The translations under genes were made by a program, and so were the position numbers. From assembly GCA_016184455.1 (NCBI GenBank), contig JACPCS010000114.1, positions 1 to 64,000 of the forward strand: DNA of 64,000 nucleotides, given 5' to 3'. Below, piece by piece: positions 52,511 to 60,727 of this stretch. Below the pieces are notes generated by a model that was not told the DNA's origin, made no database searches, and saw nothing but the letters and a program-made list of their open reading frames with translations. Source of the stretch: Acidobacteriota bacterium. Lineage in GTDB: Bacteria > Acidobacteriota > Vicinamibacteria > Vicinamibacterales > UBA2999. How positions within the stretch are numbered: the stretch's first letter is position 1; each line of letters starts with the position of its first letter.

Positions 52511-53787
52511 CGGCGTGATCGCCGCGGCCCTCCTCGGTGTCTGCCCGTCGCTGGTGATGGCCCAGGCCATGGAGCGGGTGACGTTCGAAGAGGCGGTGCG
52601 CCGCGCGGTGGCGAACCATCCCACCGTCCAGCGCGCCGCGGCCGACATCATCCGCGCCGATGCCGTCCTGCAGCAGGTGCGCGGACGGGCGCTGCCGTCG
52701 ATCGATGCCTCGCTGGCCACGAACGTGATCGATCCGATCGTGCGCTTTGGAGGGGGCTCCATCTTTCCGCGCACGGGGCTCCATCTTTCCGCGCACGCAG
52801 ACGGTGACGACCGCGAATATCGCCGCGCCGCTCATCGTGCCCGTGCGCTGGGCGGAGCGGAATCAGGCGGCCGACCAGGTGCTCGTGTCGCGGCGTGGCC
52901 TAGAGGAAGCGCGGCGGCAGATTGCCGTGGCGGCCGGCGAGGCGTATCTCGTCATCATCGCGCAGCGGCGCGTGCTCGAGCTGAACGAGCGGGCGCGCGA
53001 CAACGCGCGCGCGCACTTCGAGTACGCGGACCAGCGCTACCAGGGCGGCCTGGGCAGCCGCTTGAACGCCGTCCGGGCCGAGCAGGAGGTGTCGTCGGAC
53101 GAGTCGCGGGTGGAGGAGGCACGGCTCGCCGTCCGCCGCGCCCAGGAGGCGCTCGGCGTCCTCATGGCGGCAGACGGCCCCGTCGATGCGGCCGCGGACC
53201 CGGCGTTCGATGTGCCGCCGCCGACCGTGCCCGACGCGGCGCTCGTGGCCGATCGCGAAGACGTGCAAACGATCCTGGCGCGCGAGTCGGCGGCCCAGCG
53301 GCGGGCGAGCGACGCCTGGAAGGACTACCTGCCGTCGGTGACCGCACTCTTCACGCCCGAGGTGCTCGCGCCGACGGGGCTGTTCGCCAACGCCCGCTCG
53401 TGGCGCGCGACAGTGCTCTTCAGCGTGCCGCTTCTCGATTCAGGACAGCGGCGCGGTCAGGCGCGCGAGCGGCAGGCCTTCGTCGACGTCGTCCGGACCG
53501 AACGCGCCAACGCCGAGCGGCAGGCCCGCTCCGAGATTCGCACCGCGCGGGAAGCGTTGGCCGCCACCGAACGAGCGCTGGTGCATGCGCGCCGGGCGGC
53601 GGAGCAGGCCAATGAAGTGGTTCGCATCACCGACATCGCCTTCCGCGAAGGGGCGACGACGAACATCGAGGTGATCGACGCGCAGCGCCAGGCGCGCGAT
53701 GCGGAGACCGCGGCCGCCATTGCGGAAGACGCGGTCCGCCGCGCACGCCTGGAGCTGCTCGTCGCGACGGGGCGATTCCCTCAATAA
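52503..53787 (+). pseudogene. TolC/OprM-type outer-membrane channel gene, frameshifted by a 22-bp duplication
   Basis: The start ([20 protein letters not shown], signal peptide) and the first about 90 residues are in one frame. The remainder, through the OEP-family helices (EQEVSSDESRVEEARLAVRR and SEIRTAREALAATERALVHA), is in the next frame. The break is exactly at a perfect 22-bp tandem duplication (52753-52774 and 52775-52796). Deleting one copy restores a continuous 420-residue OEP protein. The gene completes the RND tripartite pump. As read, it is non-functional; a sequencing or assembly artefact is possible. Confidence 0.85.
52753..52796. repeat. exact 22-bp tandem duplication
   Basis: GGGGCTCCATCTTTCCGCGC plus AC occurs twice with no mismatch, back to back. 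Twenty-two is not a multiple of three, so the second copy shifts the reading frame of the channel gene by one base. Confidence 0.97.
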
Positions 53788-53861
53788 CCACGAAGGTCAC
53801 GAAGATCACGAAATGCCGCTAGGGAATCTGCACCTTCGTGAACTTCGTGTCTTCGTGGTTT
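53785..53861. repeat. 9-nt-period inverted array between convergent genes
   Basis: AACCACGAAGGTCACGAAGA is followed by TCACGAAAT on the left. On the right CTTCGTGAACTTCGTGTCTT precedes CGTGGTT, the reverse complement. It fills the gap between the convergent channel gene and the small membrane protein gene and could act as a bidirectional terminator stem. Confidence 0.85.
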
Positions 53862-53864
53862 CCG

Positions 53865-54161
53865 CTATTCTTTGACGATCGTCGTGCCGCCGCCTCTCGT
53901 GGCGAGCGCGACGATGACGACGAGCAGGATCAGCGCGACGATCCCGACTCCAATCCAGACCGGGTTGTTCCACCACGGGCCGCCGTCCACGGTCCGCGTC
54001 GTGATGTCGATGTCGACATCAGGCGCCGGCTGCGCGCCGCCGCCGGGCTGCTGGACGAGCGCCACGACGTACGCACTGTCGGCCGCCGCGGCCGCCGGCA
54101 CGAGCGTCCCGGCCACGGCCGCCAGGCCCAGCACTGCCAGTAACGCGATCAGAACTCGCAT
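53865..54161 (-). CDS. small exported membrane-anchored protein
   Basis: This 98-residue protein has a signal peptide (about 1-27) and a single C-terminal transmembrane helix (WIGVGIVALILLVVIVALAT), with a short periplasmic segment containing DVDIDITTRTVDGGPWW. No family is recognised. AGAGGA precedes the ATG by about seven bases. It lies 35 bases downstream of the M48 peptidase gene on the same strand and could be its membrane partner. Confidence 0.6.
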   Translation of the reverse strand: MRVLIALLAVLGLAAVAGTLVPAAAAADSAYVVALVQQPGGGAQPAPDVDIDITTRTVDGGPWWNNPVWIGVGIVALILLVVIVALATRGGGTTIVKE

Positions 54162-54196
54162 GATGGTTCCTCTTCCATTGGTGACGTTGCTGCGTC

Positions 54197-55597
54197 CTAC
54201 CGATCGGCGATCTGCAGCGACGCCCTCACGCGTCGGAACGCGCTGTCGTAGGTCCGGGCCTCGCTCTCGGGCGCAACGCCAATGAGGTAGAGGAGGCTTC
54301 CGTCGCGAAGCTGCGTCGTCGACAGGCTGACGTACTCACGCTGGCCGGTGACATCAGAGGTGTTGGTGAGGGGCTGGGTCATGCCCTCGCGGCCGCCCAC
54401 GCTTTCGCGCCGCGCGCTCCCCGCGAGGCGCAGGTCAGGATTGCCAAGCGCGAAGCTGCGGAGCAGTTGCTCGGTGTCGCGCCGAAGGTCGCCGCTGCCG
54501 CCCTGGGCCACGCCGATCTGCACGCCGTGCGTGAACGCCATGTGGCCGTCGGCGTCGAAGACGCCGCCTTCGGGCGCGTAGGCGACCGTATCGCCCGCGT
54601 CGACCGGCGCCCAGTTGGCTGGGACGCTCACACGCAGGAAGCGGGCGGGCGTATAGGTCCGGAACTGCGCCGCGGGCGACGCCACCTCGACGCGGGCGCC
54701 GCTCGTCCCGACCGTGCGCCGCCGCGCCTGGCCGCGCGCGATCTGCTCGGCGGTATACGCAGGCGACATGCCCCTGAGCCGCGCCTGGATCGAGGGGAAC
54801 CGGCCAGTGTTGGCGTTCCCCTGCACGCGCAGCATCCGCGCCTCGTTCGTGATCGCCGTCGAGCGGTTACCCGGATTCGGATGGCTGCTCAGCCACTCGG
54901 GACCGCTTCGGCCGCCCTCGTTCTCGATGATCTGGAACATGTTGGCCATCTCGCGCGGGTCGTAGCCCGCGCGGGCCATGATCTGCGCGCCGAGCAGGTC
55001 GGCCTGCCGCTCGTATTCGCGGCTGTACTTCAGGAAGTAGGCGCCGAGGCCGAACTGCGATCCCTGTGCGATCGCCGTCCCGGCCGCGCCGCCGACAATG
55101 GCGCCGAGGATCTGGCCCGCGATCGCGCCGATCTGAAACTTCTGACCTTTGGTCGCCTGCGCGGTGCCGTGGCGCAGCGCCACGTGCGAGATCTCGTGCG
55201 CCATGACGCTCGCCATCTGCGCTTCGGTGCGGGCCGCCTCGATCATGCCGCGATTGAGGAACATTGGTCCGCCCGGCAGCGCAAACGCGTTGATCTCTTT
55301 CTGGTTGACGACGTCGAACGCGTAGCGGAATCCCGCATGGCGGAACTCGGCAGGGATGGCCTCGACGAGCGTCTCCCCGACGTCCTCGACGTAGTCGTCG
55401 ACCTGCTCGTCGTCGAGCATCGGAAGCTGCTTGCGGGCCTCGGCCGCCGCTTCCTGCCCCAGCTCGATGTCCTGCTGCAGGGAGTACCGGTTGGGGTCGG
55501 GCGCGATCTTCGTCTGCGCCGTCGCGGACGGAGCCATCAGCGCGGCGACGAGGACGATCACCACGCTGTACCGATGAGTGGACACTCGGGCCGTCAT
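54197..55597 (-). CDS. exported M48-family metalloprotease
   Basis: This 466-residue BepA/LoiP-like peptidase has a signal peptide (about 1-27) and the zinc motif in VMAHEISHVALRHG (HExxH). The downstream ligand is in YSREYERQADLLGAQIMARAG, and SSHPNPGNR completes the active-site region. A glycine-rich hydrophobic insert (IGAIAGQILGAIVGGAAGTA) packs against the active site or the membrane. The C-terminal about 160 residues form a separate domain that I do not recognise. It should act in outer-membrane protein quality control. Confidence 0.88.
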   Translation of the reverse strand: MTARVSTHRYSVVIVLVAALMAPSATAQTKIAPDPNRYSLQQDIELGQEAAAEARKQLPMLDDEQVDDYVEDVGETLVEAIPAEFRHAGFRYAFDVVNQKEINAFALPGGPMFLNRGMIEAARTEAQMASVMAHEISHVALRHGTAQATKGQKFQIGAIAGQILGAIVGGAAGTAIAQGSQFGLGAYFLKYSREYERQADLLGAQIMARAGYDPREMANMFQIIENEGGRSGPEWLSSHPNPGNRSTAITNEARMLRVQGNANTGRFPSIQARLRGMSPAYTAEQIARGQARRRTVGTSGARVEVASPAAQFRTYTPARFLRVSVPANWAPVDAGDTVAYAPEGGVFDADGHMAFTHGVQIGVAQGGSGDLRRDTEQLLRSFALGNPDLRLAGSARRESVGGREGMTQPLTNTSDVTGQREYVSLSTTQLRDGSLLYLIGVAPESEARTYDSAFRRVRASLQIADR

Positions 55598-55647
55598 GCC
55601 CGAGCACTGTGCAAGGAGCAGGCCTCAGGCCCGGGGCCTGAGGCCTT

Positions 55648-56364
55648 TCAGTACCGCAGGACGAGCCCGGCCGTGGCGCGCCAGAAGCTCAGGCGGGAGA
55701 GACCGGGCCGGGCGAGCGGGTCGTCAGCGCCGCCGGCCGCCTTGATGTACCGGACGTCGAAACGGAGGCCCGTCAAGGCACTGACCATGCCGATCGCGCC
55801 AGCCCCGATGTTCACGCCGAGCAGGTCCTCTTCGACCGGGATCGCGCCGGCGGCATGTCTGCTGCGCGCCTGCAGGAGCCCCAGACCGCCGGCGACGTAC
55901 GGCCGCAGCGATTCACGTGTAATCGAGAGTGGGACCGCGAGAATGACGCTGCCCGTCAGCGTCGTCACACGGCTGCTCAGCACGAGGCCTAGCGGGTCAT
56001 CTCCCTGGAAGAAGCCCGGCGTGTGCCCGAAGTCCGCCTCGAGGCCAAGAAAGCCGTCGCTCAACCACGCGACCGAGCCTCCCAGGGTCAGTTTCCGACC
56101 CGCGCCTTCTTCGGGGATGAGGAACGTGGTTTCCGGCGCGAACGATCCGCCGGCGAAAGGGATCAGCAGCCAGTCGGCGGCGGCCCTCGAGGGGCACACC
56201 AGGACGATCAGGGCGGCAAGAACCAGCCAAGGACTCGCCCTTGGTATCGCGTTGGTCCCGAGCCCTTGGCTGGTTGGCAGTGTCTGCTTGACGCGCTCTG
56301 CGCGTCTAGGACCGCTATGCGGCTCGCGACGAAACGAGCACAAGGTTCCGATACGGAGCCGCAT
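55648..56364 (-). CDS. outer-membrane beta-barrel protein (OmpA-like fold)
   Basis: This up to 238-residue protein has a hydrophobic signal (PWLVLAALIVLVCPSRAAA) and a mature part made of alternating beta strands ending in LSFWRATAGLVLRY, with a terminal aromatic residue as in beta-barrels. LRPYVAGGLGLLQARS resembles porin-fold families. The only ATG (56364) lies in a 16-bp inverted repeat, and the first about 40 residues read through repeats, so the true start is uncertain and may be a CTG nearer the signal. Confidence 0.65.
   Translation of the reverse strand: MRLRIGTLCSFRREPHSGPRRAERVKQTLPTSQGLGTNAIPRASPWLVLAALIVLVCPSRAAADWLLIPFAGGSFAPETTFLIPEEGAGRKLTLGGSVAWLSDGFLGLEADFGHTPGFFQGDDPLGLVLSSRVTTLTGSVILAVPLSITRESLRPYVAGGLGLLQARSRHAAGAIPVEEDLLGVNIGAGAIGMVSALTGLRFDVRYIKAAGGADDPLARPGLSRLSFWRATAGLVLRY
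56221..56275. repeat. 12-bp inverted repeat at the signal-peptide region of the barrel gene
   Basis: AACCAGCCAAGG (56221-56232) and CCTTGGCTGGTT (56264-56275) are perfect inverted arms with a 31-base loop. Confidence 0.85.
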
Positions 56365-56379
56365 AGCGGTCCAGAGCGC
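56294..56379. repeat. 16-bp inverted repeat between two minus-strand genes
   Basis: GGACCGCTATGCGGCT (56309-56324) and AGCCGCATAGCGGTCC (56357-56372) are perfect inverted arms. Outer arms GCGCTCT and AGAGCGC extend it. The ATG of the barrel gene lies inside one arm and the stop of the serine hydrolase abuts the other. Confidence 0.9.
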
Positions 56380-57434
56380 TACGAGACAAACAGCTGCAGG
56401 AAGACCTGTGCGAACGGAGAGGCGGTCAGGTTGCCGTCAGACAGTGTGTACGGGGCCGCCAGGCCGTCGCTGTTGGCGAGCACGATCAGCGCGAGATTGC
56501 GTCCCGGGACTTTGATGTAGAGCGCCGAGTAGGCATCGCGCGCCACGCCGAAGGACCAGACGACGCGTTCGCGGTTGTACTCCTGCACGAACCAGCCGAG
56601 TCCCATCGGCGCCGATCCCGCCTGCCACGCGCGCTCGCGCGTGTTCGCGCGGATGAGCCTGTCGAGACCGCCGTCGAACTGTGCGAGGTCGCGTACGGTG
56701 GACACGATGCCGGTCGACGCGGTGAGCGAGGGCGGCGAGTAGTCGGAGCGGCTCGGGCGGCGATTGCTGTCGACCTTGTACGACGGCGCGACCCGGCGAA
56801 GGACGGTGCCGTACCGCTCGAGCGCGCTCACGGAAAAGAGGCGACGGTTCGTCGCGGCGCTGTCGCCGAGATCGTGGCCCGGCACGGAGTCCCTCATGGC
56901 GAGCTGGTCGAGGATCTCGCGCGCCATCAGTGGTCCGTATCGCTGGCTCGCGCACTGATCGATGGCGGTGTTGAGCTGGCCGTAGCGGGACGTATCGTAC
57001 CGGTAGCCGTCCGGACCGCTGTGCGCCAGCAGCTGTGCCAGCGTCGTGTTCTCTTCGGAGAACTGCGGGTTCCACCGGCGAACCTTGTCCGCCAGATCGA
57101 TGGCGCGCAGCTCGACGCACTGCTGCAGCAGGACGGTGGCGGCAATCGTTTGTGACAGATCCAGGACCGGATAGGGTGTGTCCGCGGTGGCCCGAACGAG
57201 GTTCTCGAGGTCCTGGAAGCCGAGCCCCGTGTCCCAGACCCGCTGACCGTTCTGGACGATCGCCGCCGACAGGCCCGGGATGCCGGCCTGCTGCCGGAGC
57301 GACTCGAGATAGCGCTCGAACAGAGAGACGGGCAGGCTCCGTTCCGACAGCCAGGGCAGACCCTGGGCCCGGGTGTGGGGGACCACGACCGTGAGCGCGA
57401 CCAGCGCGGCGGAAAGGACTCGGAGACCTCGCAC
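56379..57434 (-). CDS. exported beta-lactamase-fold protein lacking the SxxK lysine
   Basis: This 351-residue protein has a signal peptide (about 1-23) and the overall serine beta-lactamase/class C esterase fold (IPGLSAAIVQNGQRVWDTGLG). The nucleophile region reads YPVLDLSQTIAATVLLQ, so SxxK has become SQTI. The Tyr motif is kept as YGQLN. The C-terminal HxG-type motif is replaced by WSFGVARDAYS. It is therefore likely a binding protein or a non-canonical hydrolase. The GTG start is at 57434. Confidence 0.75.
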   Translation of the reverse strand: MRGLRVLSAALVALTVVVPHTRAQGLPWLSERSLPVSLFERYLESLRQQAGIPGLSAAIVQNGQRVWDTGLGFQDLENLVRATADTPYPVLDLSQTIAATVLLQQCVELRAIDLADKVRRWNPQFSEENTTLAQLLAHSGPDGYRYDTSRYGQLNTAIDQCASQRYGPLMAREILDQLAMRDSVPGHDLGDSAATNRRLFSVSALERYGTVLRRVAPSYKVDSNRRPSRSDYSPPSLTASTGIVSTVRDLAQFDGGLDRLIRANTRERAWQAGSAPMGLGWFVQEYNRERVVWSFGVARDAYSALYIKVPGRNLALIVLANSDGLAAPYTLSDGNLTASPFAQVFLQLFVS

Positions 57435-57493
57435 AGGGACTACAAAATCTTACATCGGCTGGGCTTGACCTGTGCTACAGTGCCGGCATCCCA

Positions 57494-58060
57494 ATGCCGT
57501 CGTGGAGTGTGTTCGCGCGCCGAGGTCCGAGTAAGGGTTTGATCTGCGCGGCGTTGCTGGCGGCGATGACCGCGGTCGTCGCGGCTCAGGCGCAGGGCCT
57601 CCGTATTGTCCCGCTCGTGCGCGACGACCACGTCCTGGTCACGTTCGAGCTCGCGGATGGTTTTACGGATGAGGTCCGCGCCGCCATCCGCAGCGGTCTC
57701 AAGACCACGTTTACCTATACGGTTGACCTGCGCCTCGAAGTCCCCGTGTGGGTCGACCGCACGATCGCGACAGCCGTCGTCACCAACAGCGTCGAGTACG
57801 ACAACCTCACCCGCCTGCACACGGTGGTGCGGATGCTCGATGGCAAGGTCGAGAGCTCGCAGGTGACCGACAGCGAGACCGCGGTGCGTCAGCTGATGAC
57901 GAGCTTCCAGCGCCTGCCGCTGTTCCGTACGTCGACTCTGGAGCCGAACCGCGAGTACTACGTGCGTATCAGCGCGACCGCCCGTCCGAGCAACGGCGCG
58001 TTCCTCTGGCCGTGGGGGAGCGGAACGTCGGGCCAGGCGAAGTTCACCTTCATTCGATAG
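57494..58060 (+). CDS. exported DUF4390 domain protein
   Basis: This 188-residue protein has a signal peptide (about 1-33) and the DUF4390 pattern: DDHVLVTFELADGFTDEVRA, then AIRSGLKTTFTYTVDLRL and LEPNREYYVRISATARPSNG. The family is periplasmic, of unknown role. TGTGCTACAGT, an extended -10-like sequence, lies about 12 bases before the ATG. It is divergent from the beta-lactamase-fold gene. Confidence 0.75.
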   Translation: MPSWSVFARRGPSKGLICAALLAAMTAVVAAQAQGLRIVPLVRDDHVLVTFELADGFTDEVRAAIRSGLKTTFTYTVDLRLEVPVWVDRTIATAVVTNSVEYDNLTRLHTVVRMLDGKVESSQVTDSETAVRQLMTSFQRLPLFRTSTLEPNREYYVRISATARPSNGAFLWPWGSGTSGQAKFTFIR

Positions 58061-58071
58061 TCGGTTCTCTT

Positions 58072-58116
58072 GTGCCTGGAGTACCTGAGGTGCCTAAAGT
58101 GCCTGGGGTGCGTAGC
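58072..58116. repeat. 9-nt tandem array
   Basis: GTGCCTGGA, GTACCTGAG, GTGCCTAAA, GTGCCTGGG and GTGCGTAGC run in phase with period nine. The last unit contains the GTG that would start the metallo-beta-lactamase remnant. Confidence 0.85.
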
Positions 58117-58444
58117 GGCACTTTCATCGCGCTCCTCCTGTTCGTGGCGTCGGCCGGCGCGCAGCGCGGCACGTTTCCGCCGCCGATGGTTCGCGGAGAC
58201 GCGCTGGAAGCCGCGGACGATCGTGCCGGCGCACGGCGAGGTCGGGAACGGCGCGCTCATCGGCGTCAACCGCGACGCGATGCTGGCGATTCAAGCTCGC
58301 GCCCGGGAGTTCAAGGCGCAGGGACGCCCCGTGGAGGAGGTCGCCAAGGCCGTCCAGCAGGAGATGCAGGCCGCGCATCCGGGCTGGGCGCGGGTCAACG
58401 GGGTGGCGTTCGCCGCGCGTGCCGCCTACAACGAGGCGCCGTGA
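58108..58444 (+). pseudogene. metallo-beta-lactamase-fold protein remnant (internal deletion and frameshift)
   Basis: GTG 58108 opens a signal peptide (VRSGTFIALLLFVASAGAQR). The frame changes near 58205 and continues as KPRTIVPAHGEVGNGALIGV followed by RDAMLAIQARAREFKAQGRP, to a normal stop at 58444. IVPAHG and the helical tail are the C-terminal end of SoxH/class B3-like MBL proteins. The HxHxDH core is absent, so a large deletion joined the ends. Confidence 0.7.
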
Positions 58445-58445
58445 G

Positions 58446-58910
58446 ATGTTTCTGCTGACGCTCGCACTACATTCGCTGCTTCGCTGGGTCGTCCTGATCG
58501 CGGGAGCGGTGGCCGTCGCCCGGTCCGTGACAGCGTGGCGCAGCCGCACCGCGTGGACGGCGGGTGACGACTATGCCGGCTGGTGGTTCGTGATCGCGCT
58601 CGACGCGCAGCTGCTGCTCGGCCTCGTGCTGTACTTGTGGCTCAGCCCGATGACACAGATTGCGTTCCAGAATTTTGGCGCCGCGATGGGGAATGCCGTG
58701 CTCCGGTTCTGGGCGGTGGAGCACATCTCCGGCATGGTCGTCGCGCTCGCGCTCGCGCACGTCGGACGTGTACGGATCCGCCGGGCGGCCGCGGCGGCGA
58801 GCCGTCATCGCACGGCTGCGATCTTCTTCGGGCTCGCCCTGCTCGCGATCGTGTTGACGGTCCCGTGGCCAGGGATGCCGGCCGCGCGCCCCCTCTTCAG
58901 GATTCCCTGA
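58446..58910 (+). CDS. four-helix integral membrane protein
   Basis: This 154-residue protein has four predicted transmembrane helices, with LLRWVVLIAGAVAVARS, WWFVIALDAQLLLGLVLYLW, HISGMVVALALAHVGRVRI and AAIFFGLALLAIVLTVPWPG. Histidines in helices 1 and 3 (LHSLLRW, VEHISGM, ALAHVGR) could bind heme as in small b-type cytochromes, but this is inference. ATG 58446 follows the MBL remnant by one base. Its end overlaps the convergent bacilliredoxin-like gene by 14 bases. Confidence 0.65.
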   Translation: MFLLTLALHSLLRWVVLIAGAVAVARSVTAWRSRTAWTAGDDYAGWWFVIALDAQLLLGLVLYLWLSPMTQIAFQNFGAAMGNAVLRFWAVEHISGMVVALALAHVGRVRIRRAAAAASRHRTAAIFFGLALLAIVLTVPWPGMPAARPLFRIP

Positions 58911-59346
58911 GCGGCGACGCCGGCGTGGTCGCGCAGTAGGCGTCGAACGCCGCGGTCAGCAACGCGGCGATCTCTCCGGGCCCGCGGTTCTCGATCTGCC
59001 GCCGCTCGAGCATCCAGACGAGATGGCCGTCGCGCAGCAGTCCCATCGACGGCGACGACGGCGGATAGCCCGTGAAGTAGCTGCGGGCGCGATCGGTCGC
59101 CTCGATATCGGCGCCGGCGAAGACGGTGCCGATCCGGTCGGGGCGCACCGGATGCTCGAGCGCCAGCGCCAGACCGGGGCGCGCTTTTCCGGCCGCGCAG
59201 CCGCAGACCGAATTGACGACGATGAGCAGCGTGCCGCGGGTGTCGCCGACGGCGGTGTCGACGGCCGACGCGGTGCGGATCTCTTCGACGCCGAGCCGCG
59301 TGAGCTCGGCGCGCATCGGCGCAATCAGCGGTTCGGGATATGGCAT
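58897..59346 (-). CDS. BrxA/BrxB-family bacilliredoxin
   Basis: This 149-residue protein carries the family CxC motif in VNSVCGCAAGKARPG, with the usual EEIRTASAVDTAV and VFAGADIEATDRARSYFTGY. Bacilliredoxins remove bacillithiol from proteins in Firmicutes. In other phyla the thiol partner is unknown. CATAAT lies six bases before the ATG, with no Shine-Dalgarno. Confidence 0.88.
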   Translation of the reverse strand: MPYPEPLIAPMRAELTRLGVEEIRTASAVDTAVGDTRGTLLIVVNSVCGCAAGKARPGLALALEHPVRPDRIGTVFAGADIEATDRARSYFTGYPPSSPSMGLLRDGHLVWMLERRQIENRGPGEIAALLTAAFDAYCATTPASPLRES

Positions 59347-59419
59347 AGCTCGATTATGCCTCAGGCATTCCGGTTGCGGCACGGATCCTGAACCCTTCAC
59401 GCGGTGCAGGAGGTTGGTC

Positions 59420-60628
59420 ATGTACCGCGTAGTGATGCTGGTTCTGGCACTGACGTTCGCCCCCACTGTCGTGCGGGCCCAGCAACCGTGTACCACCGAC
59501 GGGCGGCACGTTGTGAACGAGCTCTACCGCCACGTGCTCGAGCGGTCTGCTGATCCGGGCAGCGCCCACTGGGTGCAACAGCTCGAGAGCGGCCGGATGA
59601 CCGTCCGCGAGGTCGTTCGCGAGATCGTCACCTCGCCCGAGCACATGCAGCGGTTCATCTATACCGAGGCGGGCGAAAGTACGCCGTATGAGCGGTCGGT
59701 CGCCCGCTTGTACCGCCACATCCTCGGACGCCAGCCCGACGCCGAAGGGCAGCGGGCGTTCGCCGAGATCGCGCAGCGCAGCGGTCCTCGTGCCGTCATC
59801 GAGCGGATTCTGAACTCGCGTGAGTACAACGAGCAGTTCGGCGACTGGGGCGCGCCCGGGTCGGGCGGCGTCGCGTACTGCGCCCCGTCAGGCCTCACAT
59901 CGCGGCAGACCTCGTCGACGTCGAGCGCCGCCGCGCGGCGCTTCCGCGGCATGGACCGCAACAACGACGGCATCATCACCCGCAGGGAGTGGCGTGGCAG
60001 CCAGCGGTCGTTCGAGGTGCACGACTGGAACGGTGATGGCGTGCTCTCCGGCGCCGAGGTCGACGCGGGCGCCGCACGAGCCGGACGGACGATCGAGGAC
60101 GAGGACCTCGACCGCGACGACCAGTTCGAGTTCCTCGACGCGAACAACAACGGCCGGATCGAGCCGCGGGAGTGGCACGGCAGCGTCGCCGCGTTCAACC
60201 GGCTCGACGTCAACAACGACAACCAGCTCTCGCGCCAGGAATTCACCACGTTCGGCGGGGCCCAGACCGTTCCGACCACCGGCAACCGCATCGCGGTCGA
60301 TGCGCGGCAGCGGTGGGTCGACACGGGGATGACCGTCCAGCGTGGCGACACGATCCTGTTCCAGGCGAGCGGCACCGTTCGGTTGAGCACCGATCCCAAT
60401 GACGTCGCCGGCGTGGCGGGTGCGTTCAGCGGTCGGCGTGCGCCACAGGCGCCCCTCGCATCGCAGCTCGCGGGCGCGCTGATCGGCCGCATTGGCGACA
60501 CCGAGTTCGCGATCGGCAATCAGGGGACGATCACGGCGCCGGCCAGCGGCCGGCTCTCTCTCGGCGTGAACGACGACCACCTCGCCGACAACGAGGGGCA
60601 GTTCGAGGTGTTCGTCTCGGTGCAGTAG
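59420..60628 (+). CDS. secreted DUF4214 / EF-hand / PA-IL lectin-like multidomain protein
   Basis: This 402-residue protein has a signal peptide (about 1-21), a DUF4214-like region with two related helical units (NELYRHVLERSADPGSAHWV and VARLYRHILGRQPDAEG), and four EF-hand calcium loops (DRNNDGIITRREW, DWNGDGVLSGAEV, DANNNGRIEPREW, DVNNDNQLSRQEF). The C-terminal beta domain ends SLGVNDDHLADNEGQFEVFV and resembles PA-IL-type galactose lectins. It may bind surface glycans with calcium. AGGAGG lies six bases before ATG 59420. Confidence 0.78.
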   Translation: MYRVVMLVLALTFAPTVVRAQQPCTTDGRHVVNELYRHVLERSADPGSAHWVQQLESGRMTVREVVREIVTSPEHMQRFIYTEAGESTPYERSVARLYRHILGRQPDAEGQRAFAEIAQRSGPRAVIERILNSREYNEQFGDWGAPGSGGVAYCAPSGLTSRQTSSTSSAAARRFRGMDRNNDGIITRREWRGSQRSFEVHDWNGDGVLSGAEVDAGAARAGRTIEDEDLDRDDQFEFLDANNNGRIEPREWHGSVAAFNRLDVNNDNQLSRQEFTTFGGAQTVPTTGNRIAVDARQRWVDTGMTVQRGDTILFQASGTVRLSTDPNDVAGVAGAFSGRRAPQAPLASQLAGALIGRIGDTEFAIGNQGTITAPASGRLSLGVNDDHLADNEGQFEVFVSVQ

Positions 60629-60727
60629 GCCGGGTCTCGCGGCGGGCGTGATCGGGCCGTCGCAGACCCGGCACAACGATGGCGGGTCTGCCTCGCGTCC
60701 CTGACGCACGGCTCGGCGAGACCCGCC
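60629..60727. terminator. two tandem hairpins filling a convergent gap
   Basis: GCCGGGTCT/AGACCCGGC (60629-60637, 60664-60672) and GGCGGGTCT/AGACCCGCC (60681-60689, 60719-60727) are perfect 9-bp stems in series. They exactly fill the space between the convergent lectin-like and kup stop codons. No T-tract follows. The sequence belongs to the CGGCCTAC/GGGCGGGTC repeat class. Terminator function is inferred from position. Confidence 0.6.
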
